Part shown: one piece after another, positions 8,066-15,891 of the stretch
How positions within the stretch are numbered: the stretch's first letter is position 1
How the letters are laid out: the number at the start of each line of letters is the position of its first letter
Assembly (NCBI GenBank): GCA_910576335.1
Contig: CAJTIU010000026.1
Coordinates: forward strand, 1 to 64,000
Direction of reading: 5' to 3'
Source of the DNA: Lachnospiraceae bacterium
GTDB taxonomy: Bacteria > Bacillota > Clostridia > Lachnospirales > Lachnospiraceae
DNA length: 64,000 bases
Notes under the pieces: generated by a model
Seen by the model: only the letters and a program-made list of their open reading frames with translations
What the model was told of the DNA's origin: nothing
The model's database searches: none
Program-made: the position numbers and the translations under genes

Positions 8066-10441
8066 ATGACATGGCATTTTGAGAATGATACCAGCGCCAT
8101 TATAAAGAAGCTGGCAAAGAAAAGTTTGATAAGCGAGAAGCGCCGGAATCTGATGGTGGTGATCGCCGTTGCGCTGGCGGCGTTCCTGATCTGCTTTACT
8201 GGAATTGTGTCTGCCTCCCTGGCACAAATGCAGCGCAATCAGGTTGTCGATACTTATGAGGCGGTTTGGCTGGGCATAGCGGAAAACGACATTGAAACCC
8301 TGAAAGGAGTGCCGGAGTTTGAGCGTGTAGGCGGCTACTATGTGCTCGGTGAGGAGCTTTCGGAACAGGGCTATCATGCGTCCTATGTGTATTGTGATGC
8401 GCAAATGATGGAGATTACCAAGGCACAGATGGAGTTATTAGAGGGTCGGGTTCCTGAAAAAGCAAATGAAGTTGTCGTAAGCGAATATTTTCTTTCCACC
8501 TTTGGAAACAATGCCAGGATTGGGGACACTGTGACCTTAGATACAGAGAGCTTTCATGGCGATTATATCGTTGCCGGCATTATGGACAGCATAAATGAAA
8601 AAGAAGCGAATACCTGTGCCATCATTCTTTCCAAAGCCGCTCTGAAAGAATGGAAAGGGTTTGACCCGGCTGGCTATCGCGCGTATGTCCATTTCAAAAA
8701 CAGCGACCAGTTGGGCGAAGAACTGATGACCTCTTATTGCAGGGAGATTACAGAGGAATATCAGCTTCCCATGCCCAAAATGAACAGCAAGTATTTTGTC
8801 TATACTTCTAAATCTTTTGATTTTGCACTGATGGCTGGCGTGACTGCCATTGTTCTGATCGGCGGCTATATTGTGATCCAGAGTATCTTCCGTATCTCCA
8901 TCAACGACAAAATCCAAAGCTACGGACAGCTTCGGACGATTGGTGCGACGCCAAAGCAAATCAAGCGGATTGTAAAGCGGGAGGGACGCAAACTCGGCAG
9001 TATCGGAATTTTGATTGGTACAGTGCTGGGCGTATGCGGCGGTTTTCTCTTGTTTTCCAAGGGATTTAACGCTGTTTCCTATGTGGCAACGGTTATTTTG
9101 ACACTCATAAGCAGTTGGATCATGGTATCTGTTTCCATCCGTAAGCCAGTGAAAATCGCGGCAGGGATTTCCCCGATTGAAGCCGTCCGTTTCACCACGG
9201 TACAAAAGAACATCCGCAGCCGGAAAAAGAACATCAAGCTCAATCCTGTTTCAATGGGAATTGCGAATTTTAAGCGTGACCGCAAAAAGACAATCTCTAT
9301 TATAGCGTCTTTGAGTTTGGGCGGAATTATCCTGCTCGTGGTATCTTCCATTGTATTAACGCGATCCCCGGAAGCGCAGGCAAGACTTTATTTCCCAGAT
9401 GGCGATTATAAAATTTATCTACAATCAGAAGTGCCAAAAGAAGAGCTTATGGCAGCGGGAAATCCACTGAACGAGGAATTAAAGCAGGAAATTTTATCTA
9501 TTGATGGTGTCACAGATGTAATTGTAAACAGACAAACGCTTCATACAACTTTTAAGGGGGACATCAATCAGAACACTGGAAACTGTGATATGCTGACCGA
9601 CCAGAATTATGCTACGGTTGAGGCTGCATTGACGGAGGGAACGATGCCGACAGATTCTCATAGTATCGTAATTTCATGCTCGATTGTAGATCATTATGAA
9701 GATATGGGAGTTGGTTCGACGGTTGAAATCTCTTTCGGAGAGGGGCAGCCATCCGTTCCTGTTACTATATCAGGGCTATTTGGCCCGGGCATATATACAG
9801 GGGAGGGGAAATTAGGTATCAATGGGGCTGTTGCATTTGCACCAGAAGTATTGTTCCATGAACTGCACCCGGAAATTACTTCATTTGACTTTTCGTGGAG
9901 TATTGTAAGCGATCCGAAAAAAGCGGAAACCGTAAAAGCTGGCTTAAAAAATATTGTTGCCAGCCATAGTAACCTTGCTTTAGATGAAATAAATATACGG
10001 ATTGAATATATGAAGTTGGAAAATCAGGTGGCATTCGGGAGTATGGAGGTGCTTTCATGGCTGGTATTCCTTTTTGGTGTTATCAACCTTATCAATACGA
10101 CACTCTCTAACCAGATGTCCAGAAAACAGGAAAACAGTGTTTTGCGTTCCATCGGCCTAACACAAAAACAGCTATGTAAAATGAACATCTGCGAGAGCCT
10201 ATGCTATGCACTCTTTGCAACATTGGCGACGCTGATCGTTGGGATTCCGGCTTCCATATTTGCTTGCAGAAAAATGAGCATTGCCATTTTTGCCGGAAAG
10301 GTAGTGCCTTACAAATTCCCGGTTTTGGAAATGGGTCTGTTCATTCTGGTATTGTTCGGAATGGAGCTGATCTTGTCTGTTTGGACAATCCGCAGACAGA
10401 AAAAACAATCCTTGATTGAACAAATGCGGGCGATGGAATAA
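8066..10441 (+). CDS. ABC transporter permease, FtsX family with two repeated halves
   Basis: The 791-residue permease has eight predicted membrane helices in two sets of four: about 29-51, 252-272, 313-330, 338-357, then 409-431, 660-682, 712-733, 753-775. Each set holds one large extracytoplasmic loop after its first helix. This matches tandem FtsX (MacB/LolC-like) permeases. AAGGAGG lies 8 bases before the ATG. With the preceding ATPase it probably forms an envelope-stress or peptide-resistance transporter controlled by the two-component pair. GC content falls along the gene, with the second half more AT-rich, which could reflect a recombinant origin. Confidence 0.9.
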   Translation: MTWHFENDTSAIIKKLAKKSLISEKRRNLMVVIAVALAAFLICFTGIVSASLAQMQRNQVVDTYEAVWLGIAENDIETLKGVPEFERVGGYYVLGEELSEQGYHASYVYCDAQMMEITKAQMELLEGRVPEKANEVVVSEYFLSTFGNNARIGDTVTLDTESFHGDYIVAGIMDSINEKEANTCAIILSKAALKEWKGFDPAGYRAYVHFKNSDQLGEELMTSYCREITEEYQLPMPKMNSKYFVYTSKSFDFALMAGVTAIVLIGGYIVIQSIFRISINDKIQSYGQLRTIGATPKQIKRIVKREGRKLGSIGILIGTVLGVCGGFLLFSKGFNAVSYVATVILTLISSWIMVSVSIRKPVKIAAGISPIEAVRFTTVQKNIRSRKKNIKLNPVSMGIANFKRDRKKTISIIASLSLGGIILLVVSSIVLTRSPEAQARLYFPDGDYKIYLQSEVPKEELMAAGNPLNEELKQEILSIDGVTDVIVNRQTLHTTFKGDINQNTGNCDMLTDQNYATVEAALTEGTMPTDSHSIVISCSIVDHYEDMGVGSTVEISFGEGQPSVPVTISGLFGPGIYTGEGKLGINGAVAFAPEVLFHELHPEITSFDFSWSIVSDPKKAETVKAGLKNIVASHSNLALDEINIRIEYMKLENQVAFGSMEVLSWLVFLFGVINLINTTLSNQMSRKQENSVLRSIGLTQKQLCKMNICESLCYALFATLATLIVGIPASIFACRKMSIAIFAGKVVPYKFPVLEMGLFILVLFGMELILSVWTIRRQKKQSLIEQMRAME

Positions 10442-10467
10442 GCATATAAAATTTGGAGGAATTATCT

Positions 10468-10551
10468 ATAGATAACGATAAAAGAAAATTAACGGAAAAA
10501 GAATTGAAACGTAAAGATTGCTTTGAAAAAATCAATTCTGAAATGCAGTAA
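10468..10551 (+). pseudogene. N-terminal stub with start codon ATG changed to ATA
   Basis: GGAGG at 10455-10459 is followed eight bases later by ATA, then DNDKRKLTEKELKRKDCFEK and a TAA at 10549. The spacing says the start used to be ATG. The leader resembles DUF3267-type membrane proteins, but only 27 codons remain, so the family is a guess. Confidence 0.35.
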
Positions 10552-10892
10552 ATAAGGAGGCGGCAGGTTATGACCTAAATTGTCCTCTGGCGAATCGTAG
10601 ACAACTTTTGATTCTACTAAGCGTCCCACGACACATCCATCCAATACAATCTTTTCTGCGCCTGGGATTTTATATATTTGTGTCTGCAAATCCTCTGATA
10701 GAGGATTGTCGAATGATAGTCGGAAAACGCTCATAAAAGTTATCCATCTGTATGCCAATCTGGAAATTCTCGTCCAATGGATAGCTTTGCCGCAACATAG
10801 CTGGAAGATTTTGTGTCCTTGTCCGGCCTTTTCCCCTTGAAATTTCATCGCTTACATCACATTTATCCGTTTTTTGTGCCCCGGACTATAAG
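10552..10892 (+). other. Non-coding remnant with a copy of the permease leader
   Basis: At 10554-10575 the sequence AAGGAGGCGGCAGGTTATGAC copies the ribosome site and start of the permease at 8051-8071 (AAGGAGGTGGCAGGCTATGAC) but runs into a stop two codons later. The rest up to 10892 has no gene I can support on either strand. A minus-strand frame reading PAMLRQSYPLDENFQIG looks protein-like but is unrecognised. Confidence 0.4.
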
Positions 10893-11218
10893 GAATCTGT
10901 TCAAGATGGGATAATGGCGCTTATAAGTGGAAATCCAAATTTGAGGCTCAAAATTACGATGAAGAATTTTCTGCAATTAGAGGATTCATAAAGGCAACCA
11001 CAAGCAGTCTGTACGGTATTTCTGCATTTGTAATTCATTTCGGGCTATTAAATATGGTGAATATGCTAATCAGCAGCGCTATTGTCCGTAAACGGGAATT
11101 TGCTCTTTTGCAGGCTGTCGGAATGACAAATCAGCAACTTATCGTGATGATTACCCACAACAATGACATTGCCCGCCTTGCAGATCGGATTGTCCGCATT
11201 GAGGACGCTGGGGATTAC
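10893..11218 (+). pseudogene. Scar fusing the end of an FtsX permease to the end of an ABC ATPase
   Basis: A frame from about 10905 reads YDEEFSAIRGFIKATTSSLY, then FALLQAVGMTNQQL, the conserved C-terminal FtsX region. It passes without a break into VMITHNNDIARLADRIVRIE, the C-terminus of the ATPase. Bases 11144-11206 differ from 7971-8033 at only three positions. The order is reversed relative to a working operon, so a duplicated transporter has collapsed by recombination. The product ends at TGA 11216-11218 after EDAGDYRKDA. Confidence 0.75.
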
Positions 11219-11384
11219 AGAAAAGATGCCTGAGAAATTGCGTTCCCGGAGATTTGATGCACTGAGAAGAGTGAGGGAAATTAAGGCACAGTATGAAGAG
11301 GAAGAATTGATTCTTTTGGAGGGCTTGGCCTTTCGGGTTGCCCGTATGATGGTGCCGCAGCAGGGGCAGATATCCCGGTAAAGT

Positions 11385-11542
11385 TCGTTATCCGCATTCT
11401 GGATTTCGTGGATACTGCACCAGCCGTATGCGCCGCGCTCACCGTCCGGGGATACAGTGATGGCCGGACGGGTAAGCTCTCCATGGTAGAAATACTTATT
11501 GAATAGGTCAAACATTTCTTCGGTTTTCTTTATATCATAGCA
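11385..11542 (-). pseudogene. SprT-like metalloprotease N-terminal remnant
   Basis: The minus strand reads KKTEEMFDLFNKYFYHGELT, then PAITVSPDGERGAYGWCS, the N-terminal block of SprT-like proteins carried by Clostridia mobile elements. The HExxH zinc motif that should follow is missing; the frame dissolves after IQNADNELYRDI. It is a remnant of an integrated element. The intervening 11219-11384 shows no supported gene. Confidence 0.55.
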
Positions 11543-11567
11543 ACGATTTTAAAGAGTAAGTCACAGT

Positions 11568-12476
11568 TCAATCATTTTTTTTGCGATACTCTCTTGGCAA
11601 GACTTGATAAAGGGATTTAAAGGTTGCAGTAAATTTACTTTGACTATCATAGCCGACAGCTTGTGCAATTTCCGCTATAGTCATATTGGTTTCTTTTAAC
11701 ATTTTTGCAGCCTGTTCCATGCGGTGTTCTTTGATGTGTGCGGCAAGGGAAGTTCCGTAAACGGACTTAAAAGCATTTTTTAAGGTTGTTGGATTTATAA
11801 GATACTGTTTGGAAAGTTCCTCTATGGTGATCCTTTGTTCCATGCACTGCAAAAGCTGGTCATGGATCTTGCGGATAGTTTCTATCAGTTCCGATTGGTA
11901 TTCAGCCAGTTTGTTTTGAGAAATAAGCTCCATTTTAGAAAGATAAAGCAATAATTCCAAAACCTTGATTTTTTGATATGGTAATTTAAGCATTTCCGGC
12001 TGATCATAAAATGCAGAAAAAATATTTTCTGTCTGCTCATTTCCGGCAAGAAAAGTCGGACTGTCATTCTGACAAAATTTTTCTGGTAATATAGTTTCCA
12101 ATATATTGCTGTCTTTCAGCAATTCGGGAGGATTGTCAGAGCTTTTTTGTAAATCAACATAAATGGTAAGACCCTGATATATGCCACTTGGAAATTTGAG
12201 TATAGAATCTGTACAGACTTTCATATTGTGTACGGAAAAAGCTCCCGGATTCAAATAGATACGGTTCCCGTTCTTCATTTCCCATACAATCTGCCCAGCT
12301 TTACAATAGTTGATCTGAATGATGTGTGGCATGGCTTTATGCTGCACAGAAAACGAATCGGATGAAAATGTCAGATAGCATATTTCAATACCGGGATAAA
12401 GCGGAATGATTCTATCTGCAATTTCGGGGTAAAACGATTCTATATTTTTTTGTATTTTTATCAATTCATCATTCAT
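11568..12476 (-). CDS. AraC-family transcriptional regulator
   Basis: The 302-residue protein starts with MNDELIKIQKNIESFYPEIA. Its N-terminal half (to about 190) is a cupin-like sensor domain (IIQINYCKAGQIVWEM). The C-terminal 100 residues carry two helix-turn-helix motifs, ITIEELSKQYLINPTTLKNA and MTIAEIAQAVGYDSQSKF, with the family ending F..LYQVLPREYR. ATG at 12476 is preferred over upstream codons that would run into the ArsR gene, whose stop is 10 bases upstream; the two are probably co-transcribed. The effector and targets are unknown. Proximity to the metal module may be functional or accidental. Confidence 0.9.
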   Translation of the reverse strand: MNDELIKIQKNIESFYPEIADRIIPLYPGIEICYLTFSSDSFSVQHKAMPHIIQINYCKAGQIVWEMKNGNRIYLNPGAFSVHNMKVCTDSILKFPSGIYQGLTIYVDLQKSSDNPPELLKDSNILETILPEKFCQNDSPTFLAGNEQTENIFSAFYDQPEMLKLPYQKIKVLELLLYLSKMELISQNKLAEYQSELIETIRKIHDQLLQCMEQRITIEELSKQYLINPTTLKNAFKSVYGTSLAAHIKEHRMEQAAKMLKETNMTIAEIAQAVGYDSQSKFTATFKSLYQVLPREYRKKND

Positions 12477-12486
12477 AGCGCAGACC

Positions 12487-12855
12487 TCACAATTTAGGGC
12501 AGGTGATTTCCATGACCTGCTCAATCATCTGGTGCAGCAGGCGTCCCTGTTCCGTATCAGCAGCACGGTAGTAAACTTCTTTTCCCTCCCGGCGGCAAAC
12601 GATCAGGCCGCGGTTCTTCAATGGCCGCAGGTGATGGGATACAGCCGGGCTTGACATATCCAACATAGCAGAAATGTTGAGGACACATTCCTCCTGGTGG
12701 CAGAGAAGCCAGAAAATCCGGATTCTGGTAGTATCGCCAAGCTGCTTAAAAATTTCGGCCACAGTTTGAAAATAATCCACATGATTTAGCTGTTTCAGTA
12801 TCAGTTCTGTTTGCTGCACGTCTCCGTGCTGGTGTGGTAATTTTGCATGTTCCAT
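12487..12855 (-). CDS. ArsR/SmtB-family metal-responsive repressor
   Basis: The 122-residue winged-helix repressor has the core LGDTTRIRIFWLLCHQEECV, recognition helix MSSPAVSHHLRPLKNRGLI and wing CRREGKEVYYRA. The His-rich N-terminus (HAKLPHQHGD) and Cys in EECVLNIS could supply metal ligands, as in CadC/CzrA relatives. The start at 12855 follows AAAGGAAAATAAC; the longer frame upstream runs through promoter DNA. It is divergent from the HMA/P-type ATPase genes and a near-perfect operator lies between, so it most likely represses that operon and is released by Zn, Cd or Pb. Confidence 0.9.
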   Translation of the reverse strand: MEHAKLPHQHGDVQQTELILKQLNHVDYFQTVAEIFKQLGDTTRIRIFWLLCHQEECVLNISAMLDMSSPAVSHHLRPLKNRGLIVCRREGKEVYYRAADTEQGRLLHQMIEQVMEITCPKL

Positions 12856-12937
12856 GTTATTTTCCTTTCTTTTTCGCTTGCATTTCGCCCAAACGGAAAT
12901 ACTTTTCGCCCATTTGGGAGGGAATGCCTGAGAGGTA

Positions 12938-12966
12938 TTGACGGGTTCCTTTTTGTGTATTATACT
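12938..12966 (+). promoter_or_regulatory. Sigma-A promoter of the metal operon
   Basis: TTGACG at 12938-12943 and TATACT at 12961-12966 are separated by exactly 17 bases and point toward the HMA protein gene. The operator begins ten bases downstream of the -10, across the expected transcription start. Confidence 0.75.
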
Positions 12967-12975
12967 GCAATCATG

Positions 12976-12999
12976 ATGATTAAACAAGTGCTTAATCAT
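12976..12999. promoter_or_regulatory. ArsR-type operator
   Basis: ATGATTAA and TTAATCAT form a perfect eight-base inverted repeat with an eight-base spacer. This is the layout of CadC/CzrA/ArsR sites. It overlaps the predicted transcription start of the metal operon, so binding would block initiation. Confidence 0.8.
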
Positions 13000-13040
13000 T
13001 AAATTTTAAAAAATAGAAAATAGCAAGGAGGACTTTTCCA

Positions 13041-13259
13041 ATGAAGAAGACTTACAAGATCGAGGTAGACTGTGCCAACTGTGCAAATCTGATGGAGGAT
13101 GCGGCCCGCAAGACCGCCGGCGTACAGAGCGCAACCGTCAATTTTATGACACAGAAGATGATCGTGGAATTTGACGAGGGGAAGGAGCCGAAGGATGTTA
13201 TGAAAAACGTGTTGGATGCCTGCAAGAAAGTGGAGCCGGACTGCGAAATTTTCCTTTAA
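13041..13259 (+). CDS. Stand-alone heavy-metal-associated (HMA) domain protein
   Basis: The 72-residue ferredoxin-like HMA fold carries metal-binding CANC in VDCANCANLMEDAARK. The protein is a complete single domain, preceded by AGCAAGGAGGAC. The ATPase encoded next lacks an N-terminal HMA domain, so this protein probably supplies the metal-binding or delivery function in trans. It is cytoplasmic and first in the operon under the ArsR operator. A hairpin between it and the ATPase gene may make its transcript more abundant than that of the pump. Confidence 0.9.
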   Translation: MKKTYKIEVDCANCANLMEDAARKTAGVQSATVNFMTQKMIVEFDEGKEPKDVMKNVLDACKKVEPDCEIFL

Positions 13260-13282
13260 GCGGCAGCAGCCAGTGATGGAAT

Positions 13283-13326
13283 GACACCCTTAAAATGCAC
13301 CGCTGCAATTTATGGGTGTCATTTTT
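13283..13326 (+). terminator. Intra-operon hairpin (partial terminator)
   Basis: GACACCC (13283-13289) pairs with GGGTGTC (13314-13320) and is followed by ATTTTTA. It lies between the HMA and ATPase genes, with no new strong promoter seen after it, so it may attenuate transcription. Confidence 0.6.
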
Positions 13327-13373
13327 AACAATAACAATTAAACAATTAAGTATATCTTGAAAGGAGTTTTACT

Positions 13374-15389
13374 ATGCAGGAATTAGTGATAAGCATACTG
13401 CTTACAGTAGTTATCATAATGGCTGCTGTTCTTCTTATTTTTGTCGGCAGCCGAAAAGATGGCATGACAAGAAAGCAACGGGTTATGATGATCCGGATTT
13501 TGATCAGTGCCGGAATCTTACTGGCGCTCCAGTTTATTTCCGCAGAGATGTTTGATACGGTTGACGAATATTTATTCCTGTCCGCAGGAAGATGGCTTCG
13601 TTTTGGGTGCTATCTGGTTGACTATCTGATCATCGGATATGACATTCTGAGGAAAGCTGCAAAGGGAATTAAAAACCGTCAGGTATTTGACGAGAGCTTT
13701 CTGATGGCAGTGGCTACGATTGGGGCAATGGCTCTGGCTATTTATGAGAATGGAGAATATCTGGAAGCCATCGCCGTTATGCTGTTTTACCAGATTGGGG
13801 AGTGGTTCCAGGGGTATGCGGTTGGAAAGAGCCGCCGCAATATCAGCAACCTGATGGATATCCGTCCCGATTATGCGAATGTAGAGAGGAACGGAAAGTT
13901 AGAGCAGGTAGACCCGGATGAAGTAGGGATTGGCAGCGTGATTGTTGTTCAGCCGGGAGAAAAAGTGCCGATTGACGGTATGATTGTTGAGGGAAGTTCC
14001 AGCCTGAATACCAGTGCGCTGACCGGGGAAAGTCTGCCCAGGGAGGCAAAGGTTGGCGATGAAGTAATCAGCGGATGTATCAGCATGACCGGTGTATTGA
14101 AGATACAGACTACCAAGGAGTTTGGGGAATCCACGGTTTCCAAGATTTTGGATTTAGTGGAAAATGCAAGTTCCCGCAAATCAAAATCAGAGGATTTTAT
14201 CTCAAAATTTGCAAAAATATATACTCCGGCCGTCTGCTATGCGGCGTTGGCACTGGCATTCCTCCCTCCTGTTGTCCGTATGCTTTTTATGGGATTGTCT
14301 GCTGACTGGGGTGTCTGGATTTACCGGGCATTGACATTCCTCGTTATCAGCTGCCCTTGTGCGCTCGTAATCAGTATTCCATTGAGCTTTTTTGCGGGAA
14401 TTGGAGGCGCAAGCAAGGAAGGCGTGCTGGTGAAAGGTTCCAACTATCTGGAAATCCTCTCCCAGACCAAGTATGTTGTTTTTGACAAAACGGGAACCAT
14501 GACAAAAGGTGTCTTTGAAGTGAACGGGATTCACCATTCTACCATAGGGAACGAAAAACTGTTAGAGTATGCGGCTCTTGCAGAGAGTGCATCTTCCCAC
14601 CCCATCAGCAAGAGCTTACAGCGGGCATATGGGAAAGAGACTGACCGAACCCGTGTATCGGATATACAGGAGATCAGCGGAAATGGTGTGACTGCGAAGG
14701 TAGACGGCATGGAAATTGCAGCCGGGAACGATAAACTGATGAAACACCTGAATATTCCGTATCAGGACTGCCACCAGACCGGGACGATCATCCACATGGC
14801 AGTGGGTGGGAAATATGCAGGGCATATCGTGATTTCCGATATTATCAAACCCCATTCTAAAGCGGCGATTGCGGAATTAAAGAAAGCAGGCGTAGAAAAA
14901 TGCGTCATGCTGACGGGCGATGCAAAGAAAGTGGCAAATCAGGTCGCTTCCTTCCTTGGGATTGACGAGGTTTACAGTGAACTTCTGCCAGCAGATAAGG
15001 TGGATAAGGTGGAGGAACTTCTGCGGGTGAAGCAGGGCAAGGCAAAGCTGGCCTTTGTTGGTGACGGTATCAATGACGCACCGGTGCTTTCCAGAGCGGA
15101 TATTGGCATCGCTATGGGGGCAATGGGTTCCGATGCGGCAATCGAAGCAGCGGATATTGTGCTGATGGATGATGATCCGATTAAGATTGCAAAAGCGATC
15201 AAGATTTCAAGAAAGTGTCTGCGGATCGTTTATCAGAATATTACGATGGCGCTTGTTGTAAAATTTGCCTGCCTTGCATTAGGAGCTGTAGGCATTGCAA
15301 ATATGTATCTGGCGATTTTCGCAGACGTAGGCGTTATGATTCTTGCTGTGCTGAATGCAATCCGCTGTCTGTTTGTGAAAAAACTGTAA
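13374..15389 (+). CDS. P1B-type heavy-metal ATPase (Zn/Cd/Pb class)
   Basis: The 671-residue ion pump has the transmembrane metal motif C327-P-C329 (ISCPCALVISIP). It also has actuator TGES, phosphorylated D371 in DKTGTMTKG, HP motif in SASSHPIS and hinge GDGINDAP from about residue 563. The last helix has FADVGVMI; a D-x-G at this place is the P1B-2 signature for Zn2+/Cd2+/Pb2+ export. The N-terminal HMA domain is missing and replaced by the separate protein encoded upstream. AAAGGAG precedes the ATG. The product sits in the cytoplasmic membrane and exports metal. Confidence 0.93.
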   Translation: MQELVISILLTVVIIMAAVLLIFVGSRKDGMTRKQRVMMIRILISAGILLALQFISAEMFDTVDEYLFLSAGRWLRFGCYLVDYLIIGYDILRKAAKGIKNRQVFDESFLMAVATIGAMALAIYENGEYLEAIAVMLFYQIGEWFQGYAVGKSRRNISNLMDIRPDYANVERNGKLEQVDPDEVGIGSVIVVQPGEKVPIDGMIVEGSSSLNTSALTGESLPREAKVGDEVISGCISMTGVLKIQTTKEFGESTVSKILDLVENASSRKSKSEDFISKFAKIYTPAVCYAALALAFLPPVVRMLFMGLSADWGVWIYRALTFLVISCPCALVISIPLSFFAGIGGASKEGVLVKGSNYLEILSQTKYVVFDKTGTMTKGVFEVNGIHHSTIGNEKLLEYAALAESASSHPISKSLQRAYGKETDRTRVSDIQEISGNGVTAKVDGMEIAAGNDKLMKHLNIPYQDCHQTGTIIHMAVGGKYAGHIVISDIIKPHSKAAIAELKKAGVEKCVMLTGDAKKVANQVASFLGIDEVYSELLPADKVDKVEELLRVKQGKAKLAFVGDGINDAPVLSRADIGIAMGAMGSDAAIEAADIVLMDDDPIKIAKAIKISRKCLRIVYQNITMALVVKFACLALGAVGIANMYLAIFADVGVMILAVLNAIRCLFVKKL

Positions 15390-15405
15390 GGAAGGAGGGG
15401 TTCCC

Positions 15406-15600
15406 TTGGCGGAATATCAGGTCAGTCAAATTTATGAAGGGCTGAAAGAAAGTGATTTATACATTCTTATGGAATTTTTTAAGATGCTTGGGAACCCTGC
15501 CCGTATTCGCATCCTGCTTCTTTTAATGCTCACAAACAGAAAAGAAAAAGCCCTGTCAAGAGCTTGCAACTTCTTCAGAAGTGGTGCTTTACACTCTTGA
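15406..15600 (+). pseudogene. Second ArsR-family regulator, truncated
   Basis: TTG at 15406, after GGAAGGAGGGG, starts a protein reading YILMEFFKMLGNPARIRILL, the opening helices of an ArsR repressor. After about residue 45 the recognition helix is replaced by unrelated residues (ACNFFRSGALHS) and the frame ends. Homology is lost near base 15545, where sequence read on the other strand belongs to an XRE gene. It was probably the last gene of the metal operon before a deletion. DNA binding is unlikely. Confidence 0.65.
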
Positions 15601-15804
15601 TCCGAGCTTTTTATTTACTGTAACGTCCATTATCTTTTCCAGCGTGTCAAAGGTCGGATAATTCACACCTCGTTCAATCTTGGAAAGGCTCTGCATATTG
15701 ATAACTATTCTATCCGCAAGCTCCTGCTGTTTCATTTCTCTGTGCTTTCTTATGGTCTGTATGTTCTCGACTAAGAAACGGATTTTCTTTATATAACTCT
15801 CCAT
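15589..15804 (-). CDS. Small XRE-type helix-turn-helix protein
   Basis: The 71-residue protein has IRKHREMKQQELADRI and MQSLSKIERGVNYPTF, a Cro/CI-type helix-turn-helix. Relatives often continue a further 10-20 residues, so its C-terminus (NKKLGSRV) may be shortened by the same junction that truncated the neighbouring ArsR gene. It overlaps that fragment by 12 bases on the opposite strand. No partner gene points to a target. Confidence 0.65.
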   Translation of the reverse strand: MESYIKKIRFLVENIQTIRKHREMKQQELADRIVINMQSLSKIERGVNYPTFDTLEKIMDVTVNKKLGSRV

Positions 15805-15891
15805 AACTTAGTATAACCGTATTGCATAGATCTTCATATATAAAAGCGAAATTCCTGGGGATTTTTTTATGATTGTGGGCAAAGGCAATCT

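Noticed and set aside
10489-10848. 119-codon minus-strand frame in the decayed transporter region
   Set aside because: It crosses the duplicated permease leader and the ATA-start stub, and shows no domain. Parts of the other minus frame look protein-like, but I could not identify it, so it is left as remnant.
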